Source: Methanobacteriota archaeon (GTDB lineage Archaea > Thermoplasmatota > Poseidoniia > Poseidoniales > Poseidoniaceae). From it: 28,237 bases of DNA. A program made the position numbers and the translations under genes. Positions 1 through 6,703 of the stretch are shown here, in pieces. The notes under the pieces are model-generated. The model was not told the origin of the DNA, did not search any database, and saw only the letters and a program-made list of their open reading frames with translations. Position 1 is the stretch's first letter. Every line of letters begins with the position of its first letter. The stretch covers positions 8,565-36,801 of the forward strand of contig PBUZ01000037.1 in NCBI GenBank assembly GCA_002728035.1, read 5' to 3'.

Positions 1-1058
1 TTGGTCGCCGAGAGCAAAGCAATCACTTCCAAGTCTTGCTTTGTTTGTGGACCTTCAACGCCTTCATCGGCTTCTGCCTTCGCGATTTCCAGCAGTTCAT
101 CATCGCTGAGTTCCGTGAGACGGCGCGTCTCCCAATCCATGCCATACCCTTGCTTTCCTTGTGCTTTGGCGGCGAGGTTCCGACCACCCATCACCAAGAC
201 CGTGGCTTGTGAGGCTGTCATGCCTGGAAGTACGCCCATCGATGCGCCGGCGACGCTCGACCAGAAACACGGTACCACGAGCGGGCGAACGGGTGGGAGT
301 GCCCAATTCTCTCGCTGTGGAGGGAGATGGGAAGTGGTGGCGTAGATGTCGAGCAAGTTTGCAATGCCGAACAGTCCAGCCAAACTTGGAAGCAAGAGAC
401 TGGCATCGGGCATGCCTACCGGTGAACGTGCGGGAAGGGTGAACACACCCCAGCCGTACATGCCTGCGAGGAGGAAGAAGGCTGTTGCGGTCAAGAAGCC
501 CGCAAATCGTGAGTCCCTTCCGAGACGACCACCGGTCATTTTCTGCATCCACATTGGCCAGTCCAAGCGAGTTGTCTCGGTGGCGAGCAAGAGGAACGAG
601 ATGGTCAACAGCACAAAGGGCAACACGGCGCGCAGGTCATCGTACCAACCCAGTTCAGGACCAAAGGCAATCCGAGCGACAACGATCAACGGCAAGGAGA
701 GGAACAAGCCCAATTGCGAGCCTCGTGCTGACCAAGCCACGCCTCGTGCGGCGTTTCCTGAGAGCAACATCCGATGGCCTGGGAGCAACGACAGCGCTGT
801 GTCTCCGTCGGGTGCACCGATGAGTGCAGATGGGATGTAATTGAGGAAGGTGTGGACGGTGCCGGTTGAGACGATGATGGCTGCGACGGTTGCCAGCGGA
901 ATACCGAGTTCGAGCAGGGCTGGCGAAAGCGCCAGCAGAATGAGCGCGACGTTGTTGACGTGAAACCCGGGGATAAGGCCGGTAAGCGAGCCCAAAAAGA
1001 CACCAAAAAACAGGGCGCCCAACAACCACGCCAAGTCCAAAAAGTAGCCTTCCAACAT
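1..1058 (-). CDS. TctA/DUF112-family membrane permease, 3' end cut by window edge
   Basis: Predicted polytopic permease of the tripartite tricarboxylate transporter TctA (DUF112) family; substrate unknown. I translated it directly: 352 codons are visible, with no stop before base 1, so the C-terminus lies outside. The start MLEGYFLDLAWLLGALFFGV leads into a first membrane helix and the block TGLIPGFHVNN; a second half-repeat block, GVLPGMTASQATVL, comes near residue 285. Paired Gly-Pro-Gly motifs in two inverted halves are typical of TctA-like proteins, and the H-x-N form is familiar in archaeal members. Several further hydrophobic segments lie between them. The ATG is preceded by GAGGTGG (1069-1063), which overlaps the stop codon of the upstream OB-fold gene, so the two are almost certainly co-transcribed and perhaps translationally coupled. 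No periplasmic TctC-like partner is visible. The visible C-terminal part is acidic and soluble-looking. The family call is moderately firm. Confidence 0.75.
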   Translation of the reverse strand, partial: MLEGYFLDLAWLLGALFFGVFLGSLTGLIPGFHVNNVALILLALSPALLELGIPLATVAAIIVSTGTVHTFLNYIPSALIGAPDGDTALSLLPGHRMLLSGNAARGVAWSARGSQLGLFLSLPLIVVARIAFGPELGWYDDLRAVLPFVLLTISFLLLATETTRLDWPMWMQKMTGGRLGRDSRFAGFLTATAFFLLAGMYGWGVFTLPARSPVGMPDASLLLPSLAGLFGIANLLDIYATTSHLPPQRENWALPPVRPLVVPCFWSSVAGASMGVLPGMTASQATVLVMGGRNLAAKAQGKQGYGMDWETRRLTELSDDELLEIAKAEADEGVEGPQTKQDLEVIALLSAT

Positions 1059-1067
1059 GTGTCCACC

Positions 1068-2819
1068 TCATGCCAGAGAATCGATGTATTCTTGACGGTC
1101 CGAAACGCCATCGTCGTCACTGTCCTCGGAGGTCGTTGACGTTCCAAAGGCGTCCTCGAGGGTGTTGGCCAAACGGTCACCGTCACTGTCCAAGGCATCG
1201 GCCTGGTCCAGCAGATAGACCAAACTCATCCCATCAGCGCTTTGCATCTGGCGCAACCTTCCCGTCCATGTCATCGATTGGTCGGCGTGGTATTCATCGG
1301 TGCCAATCGCTTGCACTTGAGGGGTGAGAAGGATGGATTCATTCGAACCCTCGCGATAGAGTTTCCATTCCCCTTCTTCGTAGATGGCTTTCCCGTTGAG
1401 CAGGACGTTTTGGTCGCGTGAGTAACTCCACTGGGTCGCCCCGTCGTCCCAAAGCAAGGTCCTTGCAGAGGGAACGCTACCCAGCGTGAAATCGTGAACG
1501 ATCAGACGTATGCGCATGTCTTCGTCGTCCCAACTGACCGAGACATTGGCGATGATGTTCTGCCCTGCCTCAAGCCACATGGTGCGGGGCCCAGGAAGGG
1601 TGACGGCGACGGTGGTCCATCCGGGGGAATAGGCGGCTGAATCAACGAAGTATGCCTCGTCTTGCTCGACACCCGGCTCGACGGCGTACTTGACGTAAGC
1701 CGACAGTGTGTAGGTTGCATCGGGGTCTGCAACGGTGCCGATGGGGTCTGCCGAGAGCATTCCCAACAGGCTCACAGGCGTTTCGGGGTTGACCAGTGTG
1801 GGGCTCATGCCGTTGTTGGCATCAATGCACCAGCCAGCGCTTGAGGACGACCACATGAGTCGACCTTCCACGGTTTGAACGGTGTTGTGGAGGTTCACCG
1901 TCTCGTTGGCGTCACGGTCAGCTTGAGTGGGCAAGACGCAAATGAATTCTCCACTGGGGCCGTGGAGGCGCCAATCGGTCTCTCCAGTTTCAAGAACACC
2001 GGTCATGGTGACGGTCTGGCCGGATTGGTAACTCCATGTCGCTTGTGCGCTCCAGTCAAGTTGGGGGATGTTCAACACGTGATTTTTGTCGACCAATATT
2101 TCAGGGCCTTGAACTTGAAGACTCCACCGAAGGTCTCGCTGCTGATAGGTCAACATGCCTTGGACTTCGATCTTTGAGGTTGCTTCAACCCACTGCCCAA
2201 TGGCTGAGCGAATGATGAGGTGCATTTGATGTTCGGAGTTCCCGTAATTGGGATGGTCACCGAGGTAGGCGGAAGTGAACGTGGCGTCTGGAGCGATAGA
2301 TTCTCCGATAAATCCGGTCAATTGGATGACCTGGCCCTGGTAGGCTGCGGGGTTTTGCGCCACGTCAGCGATGGCCAAGACCTCAATTTCGGGAAGGTCA
2401 GAAGTGGTCCACTCAACGGCTCCTGCTCCGAGGGATTGCAACCAAATGCGCCCGTCGTATTCGATCACATCGCCCATCACCGTGACGGTTGTGCCGATGG
2501 GCGGCATGTCGGCAGGTCGGTACCATCGGGCTTCGACCACACCTGTGCCGTCGTCGATGATGGCATCGATTCGGTCATCGCCCGAGGCATACGGGTCTTC
2601 GACCCAAGAGATGAGGGTTCCTTCAACCTTGACGACTTCATTTTTGTACTCCAACAATTGCTCCACCCGAATCACTTCGGGTTCTCGAACATAGGCGTAC
2701 CAGTTGAGGGTCGCAACAAGGAACAAGGAGAGGGCAAACATGACCCACAATTGTTGACCGCGGGTTTCTGGGTCGTCGTTCGTGATGCGGTCCATGAACC
2801 CCTTCACAGCATCGGCCAT
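1068..2819 (-). CDS. membrane-anchored extracellular protein with repeated OB-fold-like domains and a Ca-binding-type tail
   Basis: 583-residue protein of unknown function. Residues 1-22 are polar and probably cytoplasmic; about 23-42 form one membrane helix (LWVMFALSLFLVATLNWYAY); the rest should face outward. At least three or four segments look like OB folds: about 50-115 (VVKVEGTLISW, IIDDGTGVVEARW, VTVMGDVIEYDGRIWL), 150-240, 265-335 and 470-545, each with the 'V.v.G.l......w.l.D.tG.v.v' rhythm of the tRNA-anti/CcmE-like OB class. The C-terminus carries DSDGDRL and DSDDDGVSDRQEY, resembling thrombospondin type-3 calcium-binding repeats. The start has a TATA-like CATAAG box 26 bases upstream (2848-2843), consistent with a leaderless transcript. 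The permease gene follows after its stop with its ribosome site overlapping this stop codon. OB assignment is from sequence rhythm only and needs a profile search. Confidence 0.7.
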   Translation of the reverse strand: MADAVKGFMDRITNDDPETRGQQLWVMFALSLFLVATLNWYAYVREPEVIRVEQLLEYKNEVVKVEGTLISWVEDPYASGDDRIDAIIDDGTGVVEARWYRPADMPPIGTTVTVMGDVIEYDGRIWLQSLGAGAVEWTTSDLPEIEVLAIADVAQNPAAYQGQVIQLTGFIGESIAPDATFTSAYLGDHPNYGNSEHQMHLIIRSAIGQWVEATSKIEVQGMLTYQQRDLRWSLQVQGPEILVDKNHVLNIPQLDWSAQATWSYQSGQTVTMTGVLETGETDWRLHGPSGEFICVLPTQADRDANETVNLHNTVQTVEGRLMWSSSSAGWCIDANNGMSPTLVNPETPVSLLGMLSADPIGTVADPDATYTLSAYVKYAVEPGVEQDEAYFVDSAAYSPGWTTVAVTLPGPRTMWLEAGQNIIANVSVSWDDEDMRIRLIVHDFTLGSVPSARTLLWDDGATQWSYSRDQNVLLNGKAIYEEGEWKLYREGSNESILLTPQVQAIGTDEYHADQSMTWTGRLRQMQSADGMSLVYLLDQADALDSDGDRLANTLEDAFGTSTTSEDSDDDGVSDRQEYIDSLA

Positions 2820-2842
2820 GGTGTTGGCTGTCCATTGATGCG

Positions 2843-2848
2843 CTTATG
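2843..2848 (-). promoter_or_regulatory. TATA-like box for the OB-fold/permease operon
   Basis: Minus-strand CATAAG centred about 26 bases before the ATG at 2819. This is the archaeal TATA-to-start-site distance, so transcription probably begins at or next to the start codon. It shares a 100-base divergent region with the HD-gene promoter. Confidence 0.45.
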
Positions 2849-2889
2849 CCTTGCCGCCGTACCGTTTCCCTCGTATTTCCAAAAAGTGC

Positions 2890-2895
2890 TATAAA
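2890..2895 (+). promoter_or_regulatory. TATA box for the HD phosphohydrolase gene
   Basis: TATAAA centred about 27 bases before the ATG at 2920. This placement argues for a leaderless transcript starting at that ATG and against the longer reading frame that opens at TTG 2851, since the extension would run through the promoter. Confidence 0.6.
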
Positions 2896-2919
2896 GAGAT
2901 GATTGAGCGATATTGCATC

Positions 2920-4227
2920 ATGAACGGGAGGGACAGGGTCATCCGCGACGAAATTCATCGCGATATTTTCGTTCCCGCTTCCCACGCGACCATCATTGAT
3001 ACCCCTGAATTTCAGCGGCTCCGCACCATCCAACAACTTTCAACCTGTGAGTATGTGTTTCCCGCTGCAACGCACAATCGTTTTGCACATTCCCTTGGCG
3101 CCTACCACCTCGCTGGGCGTCTCGCCCAACATCTGCACGAGGTGCACCCTGGCTTGTTGAGCGAGGACGATGAAGAACTTGTTCAGCTCGCTGCCTTGCT
3201 TCACGATATCGGCCATCCTCCGTACTCTCATCTCCTCGAAACGCCTCGGGTGTATGCAACGTTTGCATCCCATGAAACGTGGGGCCGTCGTATCCTCGAA
3301 TCAAAGGAAACGGCCATTGGTCGAGCCGTGGAAGACGTGTTGGGGCCGCAACGCATGGGTCGCTTGTTTGCGTTGATGGACGGAATGGACGAACATGACG
3401 GTGTTCCCATTCCGAAGTACCTGAAGGAGATCGTGAGCAGCCAACTCGATGTCGATCGCATGGATTACATGATTCGTGACCAAGCCAACACGGGCGCGCA
3501 AATCGGTGGTTTTGACAGTGCCCGTGTGATTCGTGCTTTGCGCGTTGGCGAGGACGGACGTTTGTTCGTGAAACGCTGGGGCTTGCCAGCCATTGAAGCC
3601 TACCTCGTCACCCGCTACCACATGTATCAACAGGTCTATTTTCACAAGGTCAACATGCTCACCCAAGCCTACCTCGTGAATATGCTGGAACGCGCTCGGG
3701 CTTTGGCTTCAGAGGGGCGATTGGACTTGTCGGTTGAACTTGAGCACATGCTCTTGGATGAAACGCTCTCTGCAGAAGACTATGTCAAACTCAACGACGC
3801 TCACATCAAGGTCGCTTTGCCGCATTGGGCGGACCACGATGATGAAATTCTCTCTTCAAGTGCACAGCGATTGCTCTCTCGCAAAGGATTCCACAAATCC
3901 TTGCGCATCCCCAACCTCACGGTGGAAATGTGCAGCATTGTGATGCCAAGAATCGAGGACTTGCTCCAAGAACGAGGCTTCAATCCTGCGATTGATTTGA
4001 TTCAAGCGACCATCCGCAAGCGGGGTTATCTTCCCTACCACGGCGGCATCCTCCTTGAGGACGGCCGTGATGCATCCGAACATTCGGCCTTGATTCGTTC
4101 ACTTGTCCAGCCCGACGAACACTGTTTGATCTTCGTACCAGAATCCATCCGAGACGAAATGGAATCCAATGTCCGTGAATGGATCAAACCATCGCAATCC
4201 TCGCTTTCTCAGTTTGACGAAGCATGA
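2920..4227 (+). CDS. HD-superfamily phosphohydrolase (COG1078, dGTPase-like)
   Basis: Cytosolic metal-dependent HD-domain hydrolase of the COG1078 group, which is related to dNTP triphosphohydrolases; the exact substrate cannot be told. I start it at ATG 2920 (435 residues) because a TATA box sits 27 bases upstream; ATG 2899 and TTG 2851 are in-frame alternatives. The N-terminus RVIRDEIHRDIFVP matches the usual family opening. Numbering from ATG 2920, the metal ligands appear as His57 (in RFAHSLGAYH), His95-Asp96 (in LLHDIGHPPYSHLLE) and an Asp in LDVDRMDYMIRD near 177-183. The latter block, followed by 'NTGAQIGGFD', is a COG1078 signature. The C-terminal third is helical and less recognisable. 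It is followed by a tRNA gene on the same strand. All catalytic landmarks are present, so the gene looks functional. Confidence 0.88.
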   Translation: MNGRDRVIRDEIHRDIFVPASHATIIDTPEFQRLRTIQQLSTCEYVFPAATHNRFAHSLGAYHLAGRLAQHLHEVHPGLLSEDDEELVQLAALLHDIGHPPYSHLLETPRVYATFASHETWGRRILESKETAIGRAVEDVLGPQRMGRLFALMDGMDEHDGVPIPKYLKEIVSSQLDVDRMDYMIRDQANTGAQIGGFDSARVIRALRVGEDGRLFVKRWGLPAIEAYLVTRYHMYQQVYFHKVNMLTQAYLVNMLERARALASEGRLDLSVELEHMLLDETLSAEDYVKLNDAHIKVALPHWADHDDEILSSSAQRLLSRKGFHKSLRIPNLTVEMCSIVMPRIEDLLQERGFNPAIDLIQATIRKRGYLPYHGGILLEDGRDASEHSALIRSLVQPDEHCLIFVPESIRDEMESNVREWIKPSQSSLSQFDEA

Positions 4228-4263
4228 GAAGGTTCATGATGCGTACGCTCGGCCCGCTTTGTG

Positions 4264-4337
4264 GGGCCTGTAGCTTAGTTGGTTAGAGCGCCCGGCTCAT
4301 AACCGGGAGGTCAGGGGTTCAACTCCCTTCGGGCCCA
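4264..4337 (+). tRNA. tRNA with CAU anticodon, elongator Met (tRNA-Ile2 not excluded)
   Basis: A full 74-base cloverleaf folds by eye. The acceptor stem GGGCCTG pairs with CGGGCCC (one G-U pair), with discriminator A at 4337 and no encoded CCA. The D-stem is GCTT/GAGC. The anticodon stem CCCGG/CCGGG encloses loop CTCATAA with CAT at 4298-4300. The T-stem AGGGG/CCCTT encloses TTCAACT. There is no intron. The anticodon stem lacks the three consecutive G-C pairs (GGG/CCC) of an initiator tRNA and base pair 1-72 is G-C, so it is not the initiator. A CAU anticodon can also belong to agmatidine-modified tRNA-Ile2, which sequence inspection alone does not exclude. Confidence 0.93.
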
Positions 4338-4391
4338 CCTGAATCGTAAGCCTGTGAGGAAGTCGCTGTTTTCGCACAGACCACCCATAAC

Positions 4392-4431
4392 CGTTATGAG
4401 GTGGGGAATGTTGGGAAGACCGTTAGGTGAG
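4392..4431 (+). promoter_or_regulatory. promoter-like TTATGA box and Shine-Dalgarno site before the PGF-type surface protein
   Basis: CGTTATGAG (4392-4400) is a weak TATA-like element and AGGTGAG (4425-4431) lies just before ATG 4435. The Shine-Dalgarno site supports ATG 4435 over an in-frame GTG at 4354, whose translation would put 27 non-signal-like residues before a good signal peptide. Confidence 0.45.
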
Positions 4432-4434
4432 ACA

Positions 4435-5367
4435 ATGTCGGCTTGGAAGCGCGTGGTTGCATTGATGGGAATCTACCTCTGTTCATTGATGGTTGTCGCA
4501 GTTCCTGCTTCAGCCCAAGTCTCGGGTGCTGCGGTCTCCATGACCTGCGCCCCAGGACAAATCCAAGTTGAGGTCAAGCCAGGTGCGACCCTCACCGGTT
4601 ACACCACCTGTACCGTTTCCAACCCCACCGCTTATGTGGAAAAAGTCGCCATTCAGGTGACCAGCGACGGTCTCGCCACTGCCGCACCCGGAGACATGTA
4701 CGTCGGTGCCGGTCAAGAGGTGGACTTCCAAGTGGTTGTTCGTGCCAACCCCTACATGCAGATGCAATCTCGACAATTGACAGTTTCCGCTCAAGTTCAG
4801 GAATTGAACAACCTGCCACCCCCCAACCAAGCCTCTTCTCAAGTGAACGCCCTCATCAACATCATGCAGTTCAGCATCGTTCAAGTTGAGGCCGTTGAGC
4901 CCTTCGTCCAGTTGATGCCGAAGACCGATAAGAACTTCCAGTTCAAGGTGTACAACTTCGGCAACCAAATCGACCGAATGAAGATCGGCGTCACCCCCGA
5001 CACCCGTGACAGCCTTGAGGAGGCTGGCTTCACCGTCAACCTCCCACAAACGGTGGTCACCATTGAGCCCAACACCGCTCCAGAAACAGCCCGTATCATG
5101 GTCCGAACACCCAAGAACCAGGGTTGGTCCGATGCTTACCACGTGCTCGAGTTCTTCGCTGAATCCGAGTTTGCATGTCAAAACGGTGGCTGTAACCGAG
5201 AATCTCAGATGATCACGGTCTATGTCCGTGGCGTTTACCTTCCAGGCTTTGAGGTCGTTCCAGCCGTTTCGATGATCGCACTCGCTGGTGCTGTCGCTGG
5301 CCGTCGTTTCCTCAACACCGATGAAGAGGGCGAAGAGGAATGGCGAGAAGCCGCTCCCGGTCTGTGA
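4435..5367 (+). CDS. secreted surface protein with PGF-CTERM-like anchor
   Basis: 310-residue exported protein from ATG 4435. Residues 1-27 are a signal peptide (basic start MSAWKR, hydrophobic core, cleavage region VPASAQV). The mature part looks like two Ig-like beta-sandwich domains of the NEW3/CARDB type: about 30-125 (VEVKPGATLTGYTTCTVSNP) and 145-260 (FQFKVYNFGNQIDRMKIGV). It contains four Cys (in SMTCAPG, TTCTVS, FACQNGGCN) that could form disulfides. The end holds LPGFEVVPAVSMIALAGAVA (PGF at 270-272) followed by GRRF, which resembles the PGF-CTERM tripartite signal that archaeosortase A processes. Unlike the standard signal, a further acidic tail of about 17 residues (from NTDEEGEEEW) follows the basic residues, so it may simply be a membrane anchor with a cytoplasmic tail. 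Specific function unknown. Confidence 0.72.
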   Translation: MSAWKRVVALMGIYLCSLMVVAVPASAQVSGAAVSMTCAPGQIQVEVKPGATLTGYTTCTVSNPTAYVEKVAIQVTSDGLATAAPGDMYVGAGQEVDFQVVVRANPYMQMQSRQLTVSAQVQELNNLPPPNQASSQVNALINIMQFSIVQVEAVEPFVQLMPKTDKNFQFKVYNFGNQIDRMKIGVTPDTRDSLEEAGFTVNLPQTVVTIEPNTAPETARIMVRTPKNQGWSDAYHVLEFFAESEFACQNGGCNRESQMITVYVRGVYLPGFEVVPAVSMIALAGAVAGRRFLNTDEEGEEEWREAAPGL

Positions 5368-5458
5368 CGCACGCCATACAAACCCTCCCTGCAGGGTAGC
5401 AAACAGGGGTTGGATTGATAATCTCAATAGCGCAACGCGTCGTTAACGGGGATTAACC

Positions 5459-6679
5459 ATGGGTGGATTATTGGACAAAGCGAATGCGACGAAAGAAACG
5501 GATGAAGCAGCATCGCCAGAACCTGTGAAAGCAGAAGTTGCCGATGACCTCTCCTTTTCCTATGTCAATGACGGAAGTTCAGGTGCACCCGATAAGGCAA
5601 CGCAGATCAGCCTCGCAGGATGGGTCATCATCCTTCTTGGCGCTATTCTCTCACTCCAGGGTGGGGCTTGGGGTTTTGCCGTTGTGGCCGTAGTTCTGGT
5701 CCTCGGCATAGGTGCTATCGTACAAGCAGACAGGATACGAGGCAGCATCAGCAAACCCAAATTGTACTTGACCGTCGCAGTCGCATTGATGGTGGCTACA
5801 GGACCCTACATTCTTGTCATGGTCTTCCCCTCAAATGCAAACATTGCAGTCACCGATGTCGAGATCGATGAGGTGAACGATGAGTTGGACTTTGCCATTC
5901 GTGGTAGTTTTTCTTCGGTTGATGTTGAGATTTCATCAAGTGGCGAGGTGTTGTGGACGGGTTCAGCTGAAATGACCAGCGATATCAAGCGATTCAATGT
6001 GCCGATTAACGATTTCTTTGACGGTAACACCGAGGATTATGACGGGACCGTTTTGAAAACATACATGCTCAAAGCAACATCATCCAACGGTAACGAGGTT
6101 GAACTTGAAATCAATTCACGCCACCTTACCCGCCAGGCACAGAACGCAGGTGTGCAATTTACAACCTATGTTTCGACAAACACCGGGACGCAGCAAGGTG
6201 GTGGCTCTTCCACCATTGAAGGACTGCGATTGCAGGCCTTTGTTGGTTTGTTTGCCAACGGCGAGAAGCCGATGGATGACGGGACGCACAGCTATGCTCA
6301 GAGCACCAACATGCGAGGCTTTGTGGGTCAACAAACGTACACGCTCAGCATCACCTCTCCCGATGGCAAGCAATATTCACATCCAGTGGTTACCATGGAT
6401 GGCGATGTTGCGAAGTGGACTTCTGATTATTCAGGCGCAAAATCTTCTCCAGTCTTCGGCTTCCTTCCCCTTTCTGGAACTGCCGTTGATGGTGATGGTT
6501 TCGAGTATGTGGAAAAAGACGAATTCTTTGATGGAGATGGATGCTATGATTTCACCATCACGGTTACGAATGTGAATTTGGGTGCAGACCACTCCGACAC
6601 CTTCACCGTTGTCAATTCGTGGGAGATCAACTGGGACAGCAGTGACGAAGACACGAGGAAATCAAATCCCGCGTGTTGA
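5459..6679 (+). CDS. membrane protein with three helices and an extracellular beta-rich domain, unrecognised
   Basis: 406 residues, function not recognised. Residues 1-46 are acidic and hydrophilic without a signal peptide, so the N-terminus is probably cytoplasmic. Hydrophobic segments follow at about 48-66, 68-88 and 100-122 (LYLTVAVALMVATGPYILVM). The remaining 280 residues are polar and probably outside, with beta-rich Ig-like character (YTLSITSPDGKQYSHPVV, YDFTITVTN) and two Cys near the C-terminus. There is no C-terminal anchor. The start ATG 5459 has GGGGAT eight bases upstream and an AT-rich TGATAATC element at about 5418-5425. A 10-base palindrome, CCCTGCAGGG, lies in the 91-base gap before it. 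It converges on the next gene with only 24 bases between the stop codons. It may be a fusion partner or sensor of the envelope, but nothing shows that directly. Confidence 0.65.
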   Translation: MGGLLDKANATKETDEAASPEPVKAEVADDLSFSYVNDGSSGAPDKATQISLAGWVIILLGAILSLQGGAWGFAVVAVVLVLGIGAIVQADRIRGSISKPKLYLTVAVALMVATGPYILVMVFPSNANIAVTDVEIDEVNDELDFAIRGSFSSVDVEISSSGEVLWTGSAEMTSDIKRFNVPINDFFDGNTEDYDGTVLKTYMLKATSSNGNEVELEINSRHLTRQAQNAGVQFTTYVSTNTGTQQGGGSSTIEGLRLQAFVGLFANGEKPMDDGTHSYAQSTNMRGFVGQQTYTLSITSPDGKQYSHPVVTMDGDVAKWTSDYSGAKSSPVFGFLPLSGTAVDGDGFEYVEKDEFFDGDGCYDFTITVTNVNLGADHSDTFTVVNSWEINWDSSDEDTRKSNPAC

Positions 6680-6703
6680 TGAGATCATTGAATCGGTGCA
6701 GGT

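Noticed and set aside
1..840. Plus-strand open frames of 93-164 residues over the left edge, and minus-strand frames at 100-552, 655-1071 and 686-1198
   Set aside because: Their translations are Arg/Ser/Pro-rich low-complexity with no domain logic, and they overlap the permease frame that shows real membrane helices and TctA-type motifs.
2851..2919. N-terminal extension of the HD protein from TTG 2851 (or ATG 2899)
   Set aside because: The TATAAA box lies inside the extension, 27 bases before ATG 2920, and the family's usual N-terminus begins just after that ATG.
4264..4337. tRNA gene as an attachment site for an integrated element
   Set aside because: No integrase gene and no repeated copy of the tRNA 3' end were seen within the window.
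4354..4434. N-terminal extension of the PGF-type protein from GTG 4354
   Set aside because: It would put 27 polar residues before a good signal peptide, while ATG 4435 has its own Shine-Dalgarno site.
5385..5400. CCCTCCCTGCAGGG-type palindrome between two plus-strand genes, considered as an operator or terminator
   Set aside because: Only a 10-base PstI-like palindrome with no loop and no T-run; too short to support a function.
4510..5427. 305-residue minus-strand open frame opposite the PGF-type protein
   Set aside because: Leu/Val/Gly/Asp-rich mirror translation of a gene that has a clear signal peptide and anchor on the plus strand.
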